DNA of 64,000 nt from Euborellia annulipes (GCA_023213315.1 JAKCPI010009379.1:41366-105365); one strand, 5' to 3'; shown: positions 51,621-62,626, numbered from the stretch's first letter. Notes: generated by a model from the letters alone, not told the origin. Made by a program: numbers and translations.

Positions 51621-53886
51621 ACTTTTGATTGGGATATACTTAAAAATTTTAAAGATGTTAACAAAGCATGTAACTATTTATATAGTGTATTATATTCATT
51701 TTTTGACATGTGTGTCCCGATCAATTGTACTTTCAGTACCGTGTATCCTCCCTGGTACAGCAAAGATCTTATTATTTTATCAAAAAAGAAGAATCAGTTC
51801 CGCAAATTACATATTAGATTCCCCTACAATCAATATTACTCCCTAAGGTACAGATCTTTAAGGTCACACTTAAAAACTAATGTAAGGCAAGCCTATCGAT
51901 CTTACGTGTACAACTGTGAAATCTCGATGAAATCTGATCCCAGTAAATTTTGGAGTTACATAAATATGAAGAAGAAAAGGTCTAATTATCCCCACATTTT
52001 CCACATTAATGGACGTAGCCTGTGTGGTGCTTCTGTGGTGTCTGAGTCATTTGCCTCCTATTTCCACTCAGTATATTCTTCCCCAACTCCTAATAATCTC
52101 ACCCCCTTCCCAGATTCTGAATTAATCAACTGTTTTGATCCAGTAGAGTTGAGTCACCTATCCCGTGAAGACATTGAGAAAGTATTTTCCATATTAAAAC
52201 CAAATCTATCCAGTGGGCCTGACTTTATTCCGAATTTAATAATTAAGGACTGTGCTTATCCGCTTTCCAGGGCATTGTTTCATATATTTAATTTATCTAT
52301 CAGAACACAAATGTTCCCTGACCTCTGGAAGGTAGCTAAGGTGATTCCAGTTCATAAAAGTGGTGATCAATCTAACGTTAATAACTATAGGCCGATTGCT
52401 ATTTTATCTGGCTTCAGCAAGATTTTTGAAAAATTAATTTACACCACTATATACCATAGAGTTAAACATCAGATTTCTCCGTTCCAACATGGTTTCATGA
52501 AAGGCAGGTCCACAGTTACAAATCTTGCTTATTTCACTCACTCAGCTTCCACTATATTTGAATCTCATGGTCAGCTTGACTGTATTTACACAGATTTTTC
52601 TAAAGCCTTCGATAAGATTGACCATGAGATCTTAATGATAAAGCTTGAATCATTCTCCTTCTCCAGCTCCCTCCTTTCCTTAATTAAATCCTATCTTTCC
52701 AATCGACAGTTCTACGTGCAGTTCAAAGGTCATATGTCTTCCCTTCATTTTGCTAAGTCTGGGGTTCCCCAGGGCTCGACTCTAGGGCCATTACTCTTTC
52801 TTCTCTTCATCAATGACATCGTAAAGGCAATTGACTGTCAGAAACTTCTGTTCGCTGACGATTTAAAAATTTTTCATCCTATCTACACCTTGAATGATTG
52901 TCACTTTCTCCAGGAGAGTCTCGGTAGATTATGGGACTCAGGGGCGTATATAGAAATTTTTTTCGCGGGGGGCCCAAACTCAAAAATTTTTCTGAGGAAA
53001 ATTTTTTTTTTAAGAAACTATACTTTTTTTCACACGAAATTTTTTGAGGAACATTTTTTCTATTGCGGAACCAAAGTTGTCCATTTGCGGAAAAATTAGT
53101 TGTGCTGATGTCTGTATATCCCTATATATGTATATGTGTTTGGGAAATTTCGGGGGGGGCCCGGGCCCCCTCGGCCCCCCCCCTTAAATACGCCCCTGAT
53201 GGGACTGGTGCGTTAGCAACAAGTTAGATCTAAACTTAAATAAATGTAAAATTGTGACATACACAAACAAATTAACGCCTATTAATTTTGACTACAACTT
53301 GAATAATGTCACAATAACACGTGTTGCTAGTACTCGCGATCTCGGAGTGGTGTTCGACTCAAAACTAACTTTTATACCTCATATTGACGGCATGTGTAGT
53401 GCTGCAGACAGAATGTTAGGTTTTATTATTAGAAACACACGGGATTTCTCCCAACTAAATACCATCACTGTGCTGTATCGTGCATATGTCGTCTCTAAGC
53501 TCGAGTACTGCTCCGTCATCTGGAATCCCATACACCAGGTCCATGCCAACAAAATCGAACGAATCAATAGGAAATTTTCTAGGTATCTATATTTTAAACA
53601 ACATGGAAGTTATCCTGTTGTTGATTCTTTCGATTACCTGTCTATCCTGGAGGAACATGGCCTTGGACGCTTCGAGAGCAGAAGGGAGGCCATGCATGTT
53701 ATTCATCTATCGAAACTTGTACTTGGAATTGTTGATGATCCTATTTCCCTGTCCCTAATTAATTTCCATGCTCCTTTGAGGTCTACTCGCGGCTGCGATC
53801 TATTCTACCTTCCACATTCTACCAACAATTATCTCAAAAGATGCCCATTTATAAGAATGTGTGAATTGTATAATCTATATATATAA
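50874..53886 (+). pseudogene. CR1/Jockey-like ORF2: endonuclease and reverse transcriptase
   Basis: The endonuclease (from about 50850): YYQNIQGLNLKLDHL, IIAFTETWLN (Glu), KFVILGDFNIPDL (Asp/Asn), LDLVITNTQ. The EN SDH block is weak, reading EYVHHPPLSLE. The RT: SSGPDFIPNLIIK, NNYRPIAILSGFSKIFEKLI, QHGFMKGRSTVTNL, CIYTDFSKAFDKIDHEIL (motif A), SGVPQGSTLGPLLFLLFIND, LFADDLKIF (FADD). At 52938 a MITE breaks the frame; it resumes at 53207 with CKIVTYTNKLTP, STRDLGVVFDSKLTFIPH, YRAYVVSKLEYCSVIWNP and reaches the Helitron at 53874; about 30 more codons lie beyond the Helitron. Apart from the two insertions the RT frame is intact, so this LINE was active recently. Confidence 0.9.
52939..53198. mobile_element. 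hAT-like MITE (CAGGGGCGTATATA), 260 bp
   Basis: Ends CAGGGGCGTATATAG and AAATACGCCCCTG; 8-bp TSD ATGGGACT at 52931-52938 and 53199-53206. Inverse orientation relative to the family member at 1232-1476. Confidence 0.92.
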
Positions 53887-54432
53887 AAATGAAATGGGAA
53901 AAATGTATGTATGTATGTAAATATGTATGTATATGTTCTATAGAAATCCACAATTTTCAATGAATCCATTTGAAATTAAGTACACCTATAATACATGGCT
54001 CTGGGAGTAACGTAGTAATAATTTGAATCTCTTAAATGTTTTGGAAAATTAATTATAATCAAATTTCTTCAATATGGGAACACAAAATCAACAAGTTGGC
54101 TAGAAATTAGAGAGCGTCCTGTGTGCTGTGTGAACCAGCTTCCTACCTGACTATGGGCTGGGGGTGGGGGCTACGCAGCAGTTGAAAAACGAAGAGAGGA
54201 CTCAGGTGACTGGCCCTTTAAACAGTCATAAACAGACCCTTTTGTGCTGTTCCCAATCGGTACCCTCGCCTCGCTTGAATATAAGATCCTTCCTTAAGAT
54301 CTTAACACTTGCATTGCAACAAGAAATATCCCAAATTGGGAATAAACTTGCTCGCCGAAGGCGAGCAAGGGGTCCAGGGGCGCAGCCCCCTGGCTAGGCG
54401 GAAAGCCCGCCGAAGGCGGGCTTTGCGACTAG
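53874..54432 (+). mobile_element. Non-autonomous Helitron, 559 bp
   Basis: 5' end TCTATATATATAAAAATGAA, 3' end hairpin AAAGCCCGCC/GGCGGGCTTT followed by GCGACTAG; inserted between A (53873) and T (54433) without duplication, as Helitrons do. A second hairpin CTTGCTCGCC/GGCGAGCAAG lies at 54348-54370. No Rep/helicase. It interrupts the LINE ORF2 near its C-terminus. Confidence 0.9.
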
Positions 54433-54833
54433 TAATAAATATAATAAGATAGACCTTTTCTTCCGATCACCCAAAGTAATTAGTGAAATCTTTAAATTAG
54501 GCTTGCCGACAAATACACCATCAAGTTAAAAACAAAAAATATGTACATGATCAATGTGTTGGTTAACTATGTCTGTAACCTGCCCAGTAATTGGTTCATG
54601 CTGTTGGGCATGGTATAATTAAATAAATAAATAAATAAATAAAAGGATTTAGGTTGGATATGTTAGAGGCAATTGAAATTAAAAAATCCAATTTCCATAA
54701 CTAACCAATCCTAAATAACCAACACAACATCAACAACTCAACAATATTAGATCTATTAATTAAGCAGCTTTAATAATCCTCCAGTGCAACTTTCAACTGT
54801 TTTGTTTTGTGATCGACCTGTAACTTATTGTAA

Positions 54834-55100
54834 AGGGGTTGGATAATAGTAACCAGCAAATTTATAGCTCCACCTGACGTCCTTTTATTTGGCAGATATT
54901 TCGATGCGTAAGACACACATCATCTTCAGTGCCGCGCTTTAAAATTTAATTTACAAAAATATAAACAAAGATGAATATTAATTACATAATACAGTTTTTT
55001 TGAAATAATTTTTTAAAAAATACTCACAGGATATAGTAGGTGGGCTTAGTAGTAGGCGACACCCTTTAAAAAATTGTAATTATAAAGCCTCTACATTATT
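54834..55100 (-). repeat. Penelope-type terminal fragment with hammerhead-like motif
   Basis: No ORF; the motif at 54891-54933 and the flanking AT-rich sequence resemble the other hammerhead-bearing ends. 54644-54833 holds nothing identifiable. Confidence 0.45.
54891..54933 (-). ncRNA. Hammerhead ribozyme-like motif
   Basis: Minus strand: stem I GGCA/TGCC, core CTGAAGA, T, stem II GATGTG/CGCATC, GAAAT, ATATC. All core bases present and three stems can form. Confidence 0.7.
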
Positions 55101-55104
55101 TATT

Positions 55105-55317
55105 ATTTTTGAAATTAAATTCATTTAAAATAGTAGAATTCAAGTTGTAATATAATTTTAAAAGAAAACAATCAATTTTTTTAGACAATCGATGGAAAGA
55201 ATATGATAAAATCACATTCGCTGGGCTATATATCTTAGAGGCCCTAGGACGCCTATGCCGGTTTCGAGGGGCGCCAAGGGCTCGATGCGCCTGCCCCCCC
55301 CCCCCCCGCCCCCCTCG
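55105..55317 (+). repeat. Dispersed repeat A, copy 2
   Basis: Matches 250-455 closely; its right end is replaced after GCGCCTG by a C run. Confidence 0.65.
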
Positions 55318-55635
55318 CAATACCATGAATTCTTGATGACATAACTAGGGTGTGTACAAAATTTCAACTTGGGATCTTAATGGGATCATATTGAAATAAA
55401 TTATTATAAATAAGCTATTGTGATGTAAATAGACAACTCTTTGGCTATAAGGCCTACTGTCATTAGTTCAAAAATATTAGAGTTAGGCCTATATAAAATT
55501 CAATATAAAGCTAACAATCAAAAAATCCTCCATTTTTATTCAAATTAAATGTAAAAGTTTATTACTTTTTTTATTATATACAGTATGTAAAAGTTTTTTG
55601 AATTGATGATTACACGAATGGAAGTCTTGATGTTA

Positions 55636-56216
55636 AGGTAAGAGAAAGTTGTCGCACCAGATTTTTTGTTTCGACATATATTTAGTTTCCGCCAATATAT
55701 TAGAAATTAAGATGTCAAATTTATAAAGATGGGAAAATATTCATAATTTGTTACCGTGGCAACGTTTTCTCCTATCTTCCCTATGAGTAAAGTGTGCTTC
55801 AAACAACTTTAAGGGCAAAACGAGAATATACATTTGAAAGAGCATTTAAAAAATAATTGATTTTTGAATTTTAATCAAAATCGTTAGAGCGAATTTTGAG
55901 AAAATCAAAAAAAAAACTGAAAAGTACATCAGTAAAGTACTAGTACTCTTTGGCCGATTTTGATTAAAAGCTTATTTTCACGCTCTCGGGGGGTGTTTAA
56001 CTTATATATAAAATTTCAGCCTCATAGCTCAATTCCTTCATGTTTAAAAGTGAACACACACACACACACATGTCGCGAAAACTACTTTTTTGTATTCAGG
56101 GGACCTCAAAACGTGTATATCCATCAAAATCTCGACATCTAATTTTTGACATGAATCCAATACTTTCTCTCTATAAATATATATTAACATATATATAGAG
56201 GTAAGAGAAAGTAAAA
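55636..56216. repeat. Repeat family D, copy 3
   Basis: Begins GTAAGAGAAAGTTG, has GTTACCGTGGCAAC (one change from the X-box form), ACATCAGTAAAGTACTAG, a CA microsatellite and ATCAAAATCTCGACATC, and ends GAGAAAGTAAAAAT. The 5' hairpin is truncated. Confidence 0.65.
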
Positions 56217-56503
56217 ATGAATTTCTTACTCTTTTAATTTTAATTTAAATGATTTTATTTTTAAAAAGTAAAAATGTATCATTTTTAAAAATAAATGAAG
56301 TTGTGGCGGCCCTCTCAAAATTAAATTTAGCGCCTTAAATTACAATCTCGGGAAACAGTGAAAAATTATTTTTTTATTTATCAAAATAAATTCATCTCTA
56401 AAATAATATTAAAAATAACTAAGCCGAGCGCACAACTTTGCCCACCCACTATTCAAGAAAAAAATATTTGCCCCCCCCCCCCGCCCCTAGAGCCACCCTG
56501 ATG
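56217..56503. repeat. Possible hAT-like MITE remnant
   Basis: AT-rich, ending CCCCTAGAGCCACCCTG after a C run, like the right end of the CAGGGTGGCTC type. The left end and TSD were not found. Confidence 0.35.
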
Positions 56504-56529
56504 GTCCGATGTTATACATATTATATATC

Positions 56530-58262
56530 ATTTTACTCCGGAAGAATTGGCGGACATGGAATTTCTTGTTGCGGATAAGGTGAAAATTCTCGGGATTATT
56601 TTAGACCGGAAATTATTGTGGGGTCCACATATTGATCATATTACTTCGAAATGTGAGAAAAGTATTAATATCCTAAGAGCTATTTCCAGGAAATGGTGGG
56701 GAGCGGACCCCAAAATTTTAAAACTTCTGTACCAGTCGTTAGTTCGATCACACTTCGATTATGGGAGTTTCTTATATAGTAGTATCGGCAAAAGTAAATT
56801 CAGAAAACTCGAGACCATTCAGTTTAAATGTCTGAGAATCGTCCTGGGCTCTATGAGGTCTACACCCACAAATGCATTAATGGTAGAAGCAGGAGAGATG
56901 CCATTGAGATTGAGAGCGAAATTACTGGGCTCGAGATTTTTATTGAGAAGGTGTCAAATTATGGAACATCCTACTGTTACTGCGATATATGAGTGTAGAG
57001 AAGGGTTTAGAAACTCTCATATACTTCTTAATCAAAAGCCAGTTTTAATATCAGCCTTGGAGTTGATTTCCCCCTTTATTGAAAATTTGAAGAAACTGAG
57101 GGCACATGAGATCTTCGACTACTCAGTAGAGTTATTAGCAAAAAATTTTAAAGTACATACGGAGTTAAGAGTCCATAATCTTCAAGGAAACCTGCTTAGC
57201 TCGGTGTTTAATAACTATGTGGAAAGTTTTTTTGCAGATCATTACCTCATATTCACGGATGGATCTAAATCGCCAGAGAGCCCGAGCGTGGGATATGGAA
57301 TAGTAGATATGGAGAGGGATGTCACCTTTCAGGGCTCTTTAAAGAAAGACTAGTATATTTACAGCTGAAGCGCAGGCAATCCTAGAAGATACAGTTGAAT
57401 TGCCTAAAAGGAAGTCTGTAATATTCACAGACTGTCTTAGTATTTTGGAGAAGCTGAGGAATCCACCGCTTAAAAATACTGCTTCTATCATACTGGAGAT
57501 TAAACAGCATTTGAGTATGGCCGAGGTCAATGGAAGAGAAATAAGCTTAGCATGGGTGAATGGTCATGCAGGCATAAAAGGAAATGAGAAGGCAGATCTT
57601 ATAGCCAAAATAGCGTCCATGAGACAAACCTCTACTAAGTGGCTATCTATCGAAGACATTATGTTGAAGAATAAAGAAAAAATTATCCAAGAATGGCAGA
57701 GGAGTTGGGAAAGATCTGCAACTGATAAAGGTCAGAGGTATTACCAGAGCAGCCCGAGAGTGCGATTATCTCCGTGGTTCAATAAAATGGATGGTCCAAA
57801 GAGCTTTTATGCGACTCTGAGTCGCTTAAGGCTCAATCATGGCACATTTCCCTCTCATCTCAAGAAAATAAATTTAAGAGAAGATGATAAATGTTCTTGT
57901 GACCCCTTAAAGGTAGCAGACCTTGAACATTTGTTGTGGGATTGCAGCAATTTGAAAGGAAGAGAGAAACTGGAAGCTGGAATAAGAACCATATGGCACA
58001 CAACTCCTTTTTATCTTCCTCCCCTTTTAGCCACTGAGAATTTCGAAATATATAGAACTATTTATTTATTTTTTAATATGAATAATTTTAGAATATGAGT
58101 AATTTGATTCTCGAATAAGGATTTATGTATATACAAATTTGTGTTTGTTGATAAATAGTTAACAGTCATGTTAATCAAATATAATTACTGATTGACACCT
58201 AGGTGCTGGCTAAATGGACTCGTCTCCAAGGCCATTAATTGGAAGAAGAAGAAGAAGAAGAA
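56530..58262 (+). pseudogene. 5'-truncated I-like LINE: RT thumb, RNase H, (GAA)n tail
   Basis: Frame 1 (56547-57353): KILGIILDRKLLWGPHIDHI, KWWGADPKILKLLYQSLVRS, FDYGSFLYSS (RT thumb/connection) and LIFTDGSKSPESPSVGYGIV (RNase H first Asp). A frameshift at about 57345 leads to SIFTAEAQAILED (Glu), SVIFTDCLSILEKL (Asp), LAWVNGHAGIKGNEKADLIA (His/Asp) and a C-terminal CSCDPLKVADLEHLLWDC. It ends with FFNMNNFRI at 58098; 3' UTR and a GAAGAAGAAG tail at 58243-58261. The palm is missing. Only one frameshift is seen. Confidence 0.85.
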
Positions 58263-58598
58263 TTTTTTTTTTTTAGACATGATCCCATTGAGATCCCAAG
58301 TTGAAATTGTGGACACACCTTAGTTATGACATCAAGAACTCATGGTACTTTTTTGAAAATTTTAAGTACTTAAAATACTGTCGTGTTTTTGAAAGTTTTC
58401 TTAGATATTTCTTCTTTGTTTTATAGTTTTGTTCATATATTTAAACATTTGAAATAGTTTTTAATGATTTAATTTGTATTTACTTGTTTTTTATTAGATT
58501 TTAAGCCTAGGTTAGGTATAGATTATAGATAGTTGTTTTGTTGAAGAATTCTTGATTTTGTGTGTTTTTATTTTATTTTTATTTTTAAAATAATTAAC

Positions 58599-58736
58599 AT
58601 GGCATGTTCTGCGTATGGATGCATGAACCGGCCTATAAAAAAAAAAGTAAAAGACAGCAAAATGAAGAGGAATCTGGGAAAACATTTTCTTTCTACAAGC
58701 CCCCTAAAAAGCTTCTTTTGATGAGAAAACATCAGG
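58599..58736 (+). pseudogene. THAP-type zinc-finger exon, frameshifted at a poly-A run
   Basis: ATG at 58599 opens MACSAYGCMNRPIKKK, a classic THAP start (C-x4-C, then MNR). After ten A at 58637-58646 the expected continuation SGKTFSFYKPPKK lies in another frame; one extra A would join them. A GTATTT donor follows CATCAG at 58734. THAP domains are DNA-binding and occur in P-element/Kolobok transposases and host genes. Downstream exons were not found. The frameshift could be a sequencing error in the homopolymer. Confidence 0.55.
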
Positions 58737-59040
58737 TATTTTTTTTTTTATCATTAAACATTCACACTTTGTTTTCTCATTCACACAGTCTTTTCGGCAA
58801 CTTAGGCCATTTAAGACTTAACGATACATTTTGAAACAAAATTTTTAAAAAACTACAAGAGATAAAAAATAATTTTGTTCATATTTAAGTTTCTTTAGCA
58901 TAGAGGTATCCAATGTAAAAATATCAATCCTGTAAAAAATGGTGAGGTTAATTGTATTTGATCACTTGACATGGAATGACCTTATACACTTTTAATAATT
59001 GTGAAAAATGTGCTATAAAATGAAATGGAATGTTAATTAC

Positions 59041-59196
59041 CGTGGCATGGCATCGCTACTGTTAAATCAATATTAATTTTTAATTTTGCATCCATATCGA
59101 CATCAGGTACAAATTTAAAAACAAATTGACTCTCTAGATAAGACGTGATTTCACTTAATAGAAGCCATAATACAATAATATAACTTAATATTGAAA
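59041..59196 (-). CDS. ERGIC2: ERGIC2 exon 2
   Basis: 156 bp; acceptor TACATTTCAG (AG at 59198-59197), donor GTAATT at 59040. It encodes SILSYIIVLWLLLSEITSYL (the first membrane segment), then QFVFKFVPDVDMDAKLKIN and IDLTVAMPCH, the conserved start of the lumenal domain in the ERGIC/Erv family. Phase 1 on both sides agrees with exons 1 and 3. Confidence 0.93.
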
Positions 59197-59261
59197 CTGA
59201 AATGTAAAAAATTTAAAAACAATTAACATTTTTTTTTAATGATATTAATAAAAGAACATAC

Positions 59262-59370
59262 TTGTTCCTCCAACAATTGAAGTCTGTTGGTAAGTCTCTG
59301 AGACTTTTGGAAAAGCATCCAATTCCTTGATTTTTACAATTGACAATCGATTCGTTCTCTGTCTTAACAT
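59262..59370 (-). CDS. ERGIC2: ERGIC2 exon 1 (start codon)
   Basis: ATG at 59370 starts MLRQRTNRLSIVKIKELDAF, then PKVSETYQQTSIVGGT, the cytosolic N-terminus typical of ERGIC2/Erv41 (K-x-LDAFPKV motif). Ends with a GTATGT donor at 59261; intron 1 is only 65 bp (59197-59261). This Met is the only one ahead of the conserved motif, so the start is well supported. With exons 2-4 it gives about 244 residues; mature family members have about 350-400. Confidence 0.93.
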
Positions 59371-60027
59371 CATTTATTATAATTATTAGAAATTAAATAA
59401 ATTTATTATATAAATGAAACTTTATTTAAGTCAAATTACTTTGACATTCTTTTGAAGACATTTTTATATGAATTTTGTTTGAAACAAACCATAGATCAGG
59501 GAATATAGAGATGTGCAAGCCCGTCAGAGAAGGCCAATGTTGACATTTGGCACAAAAATCCAACTAACTGCTCGACCAACCAGAAGGGCGCACTAGTTCC
59601 TCAAACAGCCAGGGCGCTTGGTTTAAAAAATTGTTACTTTCTCTTATATATATATATATATATATGCGAAGACTTCGCATACATCCGGTCGCGGAAACCT
59701 TCAAGAACATATATATATATATATATATATGAATTAATATTATAGGTTTGTTTTATAAATTAGAAAAAATTGAAAATTGGAGCCTAAGGCCTCTCTCTGA
59801 TTACGTAAAACATCTTAAGGTTGTTCGGACATTAAAGCACTTTGTTAGATTAAAAGCTAATTTTTTAATATGTTATTAATCACTATCAAATACGTATAAA
59901 ATAAAATTTTGAAGCAGATCTGACCCAGGGTTATCGTGTAATTAATTTTTTAAAAATTGAAATTTAACATGTAGTCTATGGCGAATATCGACGAAATGCA
60001 CACATATCGAATTATATAGCCACCTCT
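59371..60027 (-). other. ERGIC2 5' flank, with (TA)n and palindrome
   Basis: AT-rich upstream region; promoter elements are not evident. An AT dinucleotide array (59647-59664 and 59709-59730) encloses TGCGAAGACTTCGCA, a short palindrome. Confidence 0.4.
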
Positions 60028-60162
60028 GCAATAGGTCATTTTGATAACTTACCTACCCCAACATGAAATTCGGAGTTGAAGGACAAACTTCAATGCATTT
60101 ACATAGGGATTTATATGATAATGTTTGTTTTTGAGTTATTTAGGCTCTCCAAATACTCAAAG

Positions 60163-60261
60163 ATGCCAAAATTTTGTAATATTATCAATTGTGCTCGTAA
60201 AGGATATCAAGAGAAGTACAGATTCTTTACAGAATTAAATTTTAAACATAAAATAAGTTGA
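60163..60261 (+). CDS. THAP-like mini-ORF, unit 1
   Basis: 32 residues, MPKFCNIINCARKGYQEKYR then FFTELNFKHKIS. The MP..C-x4-C start and the following aromatic FF resemble the first third of a THAP zinc finger. Stop TGA comes before the distal zinc ligands, so it would be non-functional unless spliced. Units 2 (61392-61493) and 3 (62627-62725) carry near-identical copies. Confidence 0.4.
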   Translation: MPKFCNIINCARKGYQEKYRFFTELNFKHKIS

Positions 60262-61394
60262 ATCAACTGTCAGTGTCAGAGGTTATGCTCAATAAACAAC
60301 AAGAAATTTGACTGAAACGAAGTTCAAATACACTTAAACACTTTATCTCAGGTAAATAACAAATAAAAATATCTATTTAGTTTCATATAATGATTCAAAA
60401 CATTATTTAGGATAATCAACAAAGGTGAAACATCTCACAAGTGACAAGTGGGCCTCTGCTGGCTTGAATAGTGCTTGAATATGTGTTATAATTAAAATAA
60501 ACTGATATAATCTAAGTAATAAACATATTTAAATAAAAAAGACAGCGATATGAACAACAAAGGAAGGGTTTAAAGGTATGTTTACTTTTCTTATTCCAAA
60601 TATGATTCAACCACCCATTCTACATTTACCTATATATATTTCCATTCATACATTGCAATTATTCATTATTTTCGAAATAATTTATATTTCTACTGTAAAA
60701 TTTTAATTACTTAATTACTTGTTTTTTTTTTTTTTTTTAGTTACTCAGATAGATTCTCATATATACCTGAAGAAAGGCAAAATAAACTCCTGGGATTAAA
60801 AAAACAAATAAAATAAATTAATATTTATATTAATCTTTCTATATTAAATTAATATAGGCCTATAAAAATAATAATTATATGTTTTAACACATTATTTCGT
60901 AGATCTTTATAAGGTAAATGTACATATAATAAATAAATACAAACATTATATCAGGTATTTCCTGTTGTAATTTTATAAAAACCCATCCTTCCTTGTCTTT
61001 ATTTATTTTTTAATAGCTATTAGCAGACAGATTTTCCAAAAGATATTAAATAAGGACAAAAATAGATAAATCAGAAATTTTTACCATAACCTAACAAAAT
61101 TGTTCTACCGTTAAATCACATGAAATTAAACTTGTTTATGGATAAATAAGCACCTATATAAATCTAATGATCCTATTTTATATTAATATTTGATCAAATA
61201 GCTGAAAAAATTAAAATTTATAAGCTAATTAGCCTGATTTAAAAGCGCTTCAATGTAAATCCTATGGGCGGAATAGCAAAGTTTGTCCTTCAACTCCGAA
61301 TTTCATGTTGAAGGACAAACTTCAATGCATTTACATAGGGATTTATATGATAATGTTTGTTTTTGAGTTATTTAGGCTCTCCAAATACTCAAAG

Positions 61395-61493
61395 ATGCCA
61401 AAATTTTGTGATATTATCAATTGTGCTCGTAAAGAATATCAAGAGAAGTACAGATTCTTTACAGAATTAAATTTTAAACATAAAATAAGTTGA
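61395..61493 (+). CDS. THAP-like mini-ORF, unit 2
   Basis: Same ORF as unit 1 with two substitutions (N6D, G14E). Confidence 0.35.
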   Translation: MPKFCDIINCARKEYQEKYRFFTELNFKHKIS

Positions 61494-62626
61494 ATCAACT
61501 GTCAGTGTCAGAGGTTATGCTCAATAAAAAACAAGAAATTTGACTGAAACGAAGTTCAAATACACTTTAAACACTTTATCTCAGGTAAATAACAAATAAA
61601 AATATCTATTTTGTTTCATATAATGATTCAAAACATTATTTAGGATAATCAACAAAGGTGAAACATCTCACAAGTGACAAGTGGGTCTCTCCTAGCTTGA
61701 GTAGTGCTTGAATATGTGTTATAATTAAAATAAACGGATATAATCTAAGTAATAAACATATTTAAATAAAAAAGACAGCGATATGAACAACAAAGGAAGG
61801 GTTTAAAGGTATGTTTACTTTTCATATTTCAAATATGATTCAACCACCCATTCTACATTTACCTATATATATTTCCATTCATTCATTGCAATTATTCATT
61901 ATTTTCGAAATAATTTACATTTCTGCTTTAAAATTTTAATTACTTAATTACATGTTTTTTTTTTTTAGATACTCTGATAGATTCTCATATATACCTGAAG
62001 GAAGGCAAAATAAACTCCTGGGATTAAAAAAACAGATAAACTAAATTAATATTTATATTAATCTCTCTATATTAAAATAATATAGGCCTATAAAAATAAT
62101 AATTATATGTTTTAACACATTATTTCATAGATCTTTATAAGGTAAAGGTACATATAATAAATAAATAAATACAAACATTATATCAGGTATTTCCTGTTGT
62201 AATTTTATAAAACCCATCCTTCGTTGTCTTTATTTATTTTTTAATAGCTATTAACAGACAGATTTTCCAAAAGATATTAAATAAGGACAAAAATAGATAA
62301 ATTAGAAATTTTTACCATAACCTAACAAAATTGTTCTACCGTTAAATCACATGAAATTAAACTTGTTTATGGATAAATATGCACCTATATAAATCTAATG
62401 ATCCTATTTTATATTAATATTTAATCAAATAGCTAAAAAAATTAAAATTTATAAGCTAATTAGCCTGATTTAAAAGCGTTTCAATGTAAATCCAATAGGT
62501 CATTTTGATAACTTACCTACCCCAACATGAAATTCGGAGTTGAAGGACAAACTTCAATGCATTTACATAGGGATTTATATGATAATGTTTGTTTTTGAGT
62601 TATTTAGGCTCTCCAAATACTCAAAG

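Larger units (their letters stand above)
49566..54643 (+). mobile_element. CR1/Jockey-like LINE with 5' tandem duplication
   Basis: ORF2 (endonuclease then RT) ends near 54528 and a 3' UTR closes with TATAATTAAATAAATAAATA at 54616-54643. The first part is an 879-bp tandem duplication (49863-50741, 50742-51620, preceded by a partial unit 49566-49862). A MITE (52939-53198) and a Helitron (53874-54432) interrupt the ORF. Confidence 0.85.
55319..58348. repeat. Inverted 75-bp repeats bounding a 3-kb composite
   Basis: TACCATGAATTCTTGATGAC at 55319 and the complement of TACCATGAGTTCTTGATGTC ending at 58348, each continuing about 75 bp (GTGTGT, TTTCAACTTGGGATC). They enclose repeat D copy 3, a probable MITE end at 56500 and an I-like LINE. 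They may be TIRs of a DNA element later filled by insertions. No TSD was seen. Confidence 0.5.

Noticed and set aside
54164..54397. 77-codon ORF in the Helitron
   Set aside because: No Rep/helicase motif; it spans the terminal hairpins of a non-autonomous element.
60076..60261. 61-codon ORF starting upstream of MPKFC in each tandem unit
   Set aside because: It begins at a TTG, not ATG; only the 32-residue part from ATG has THAP-like features.
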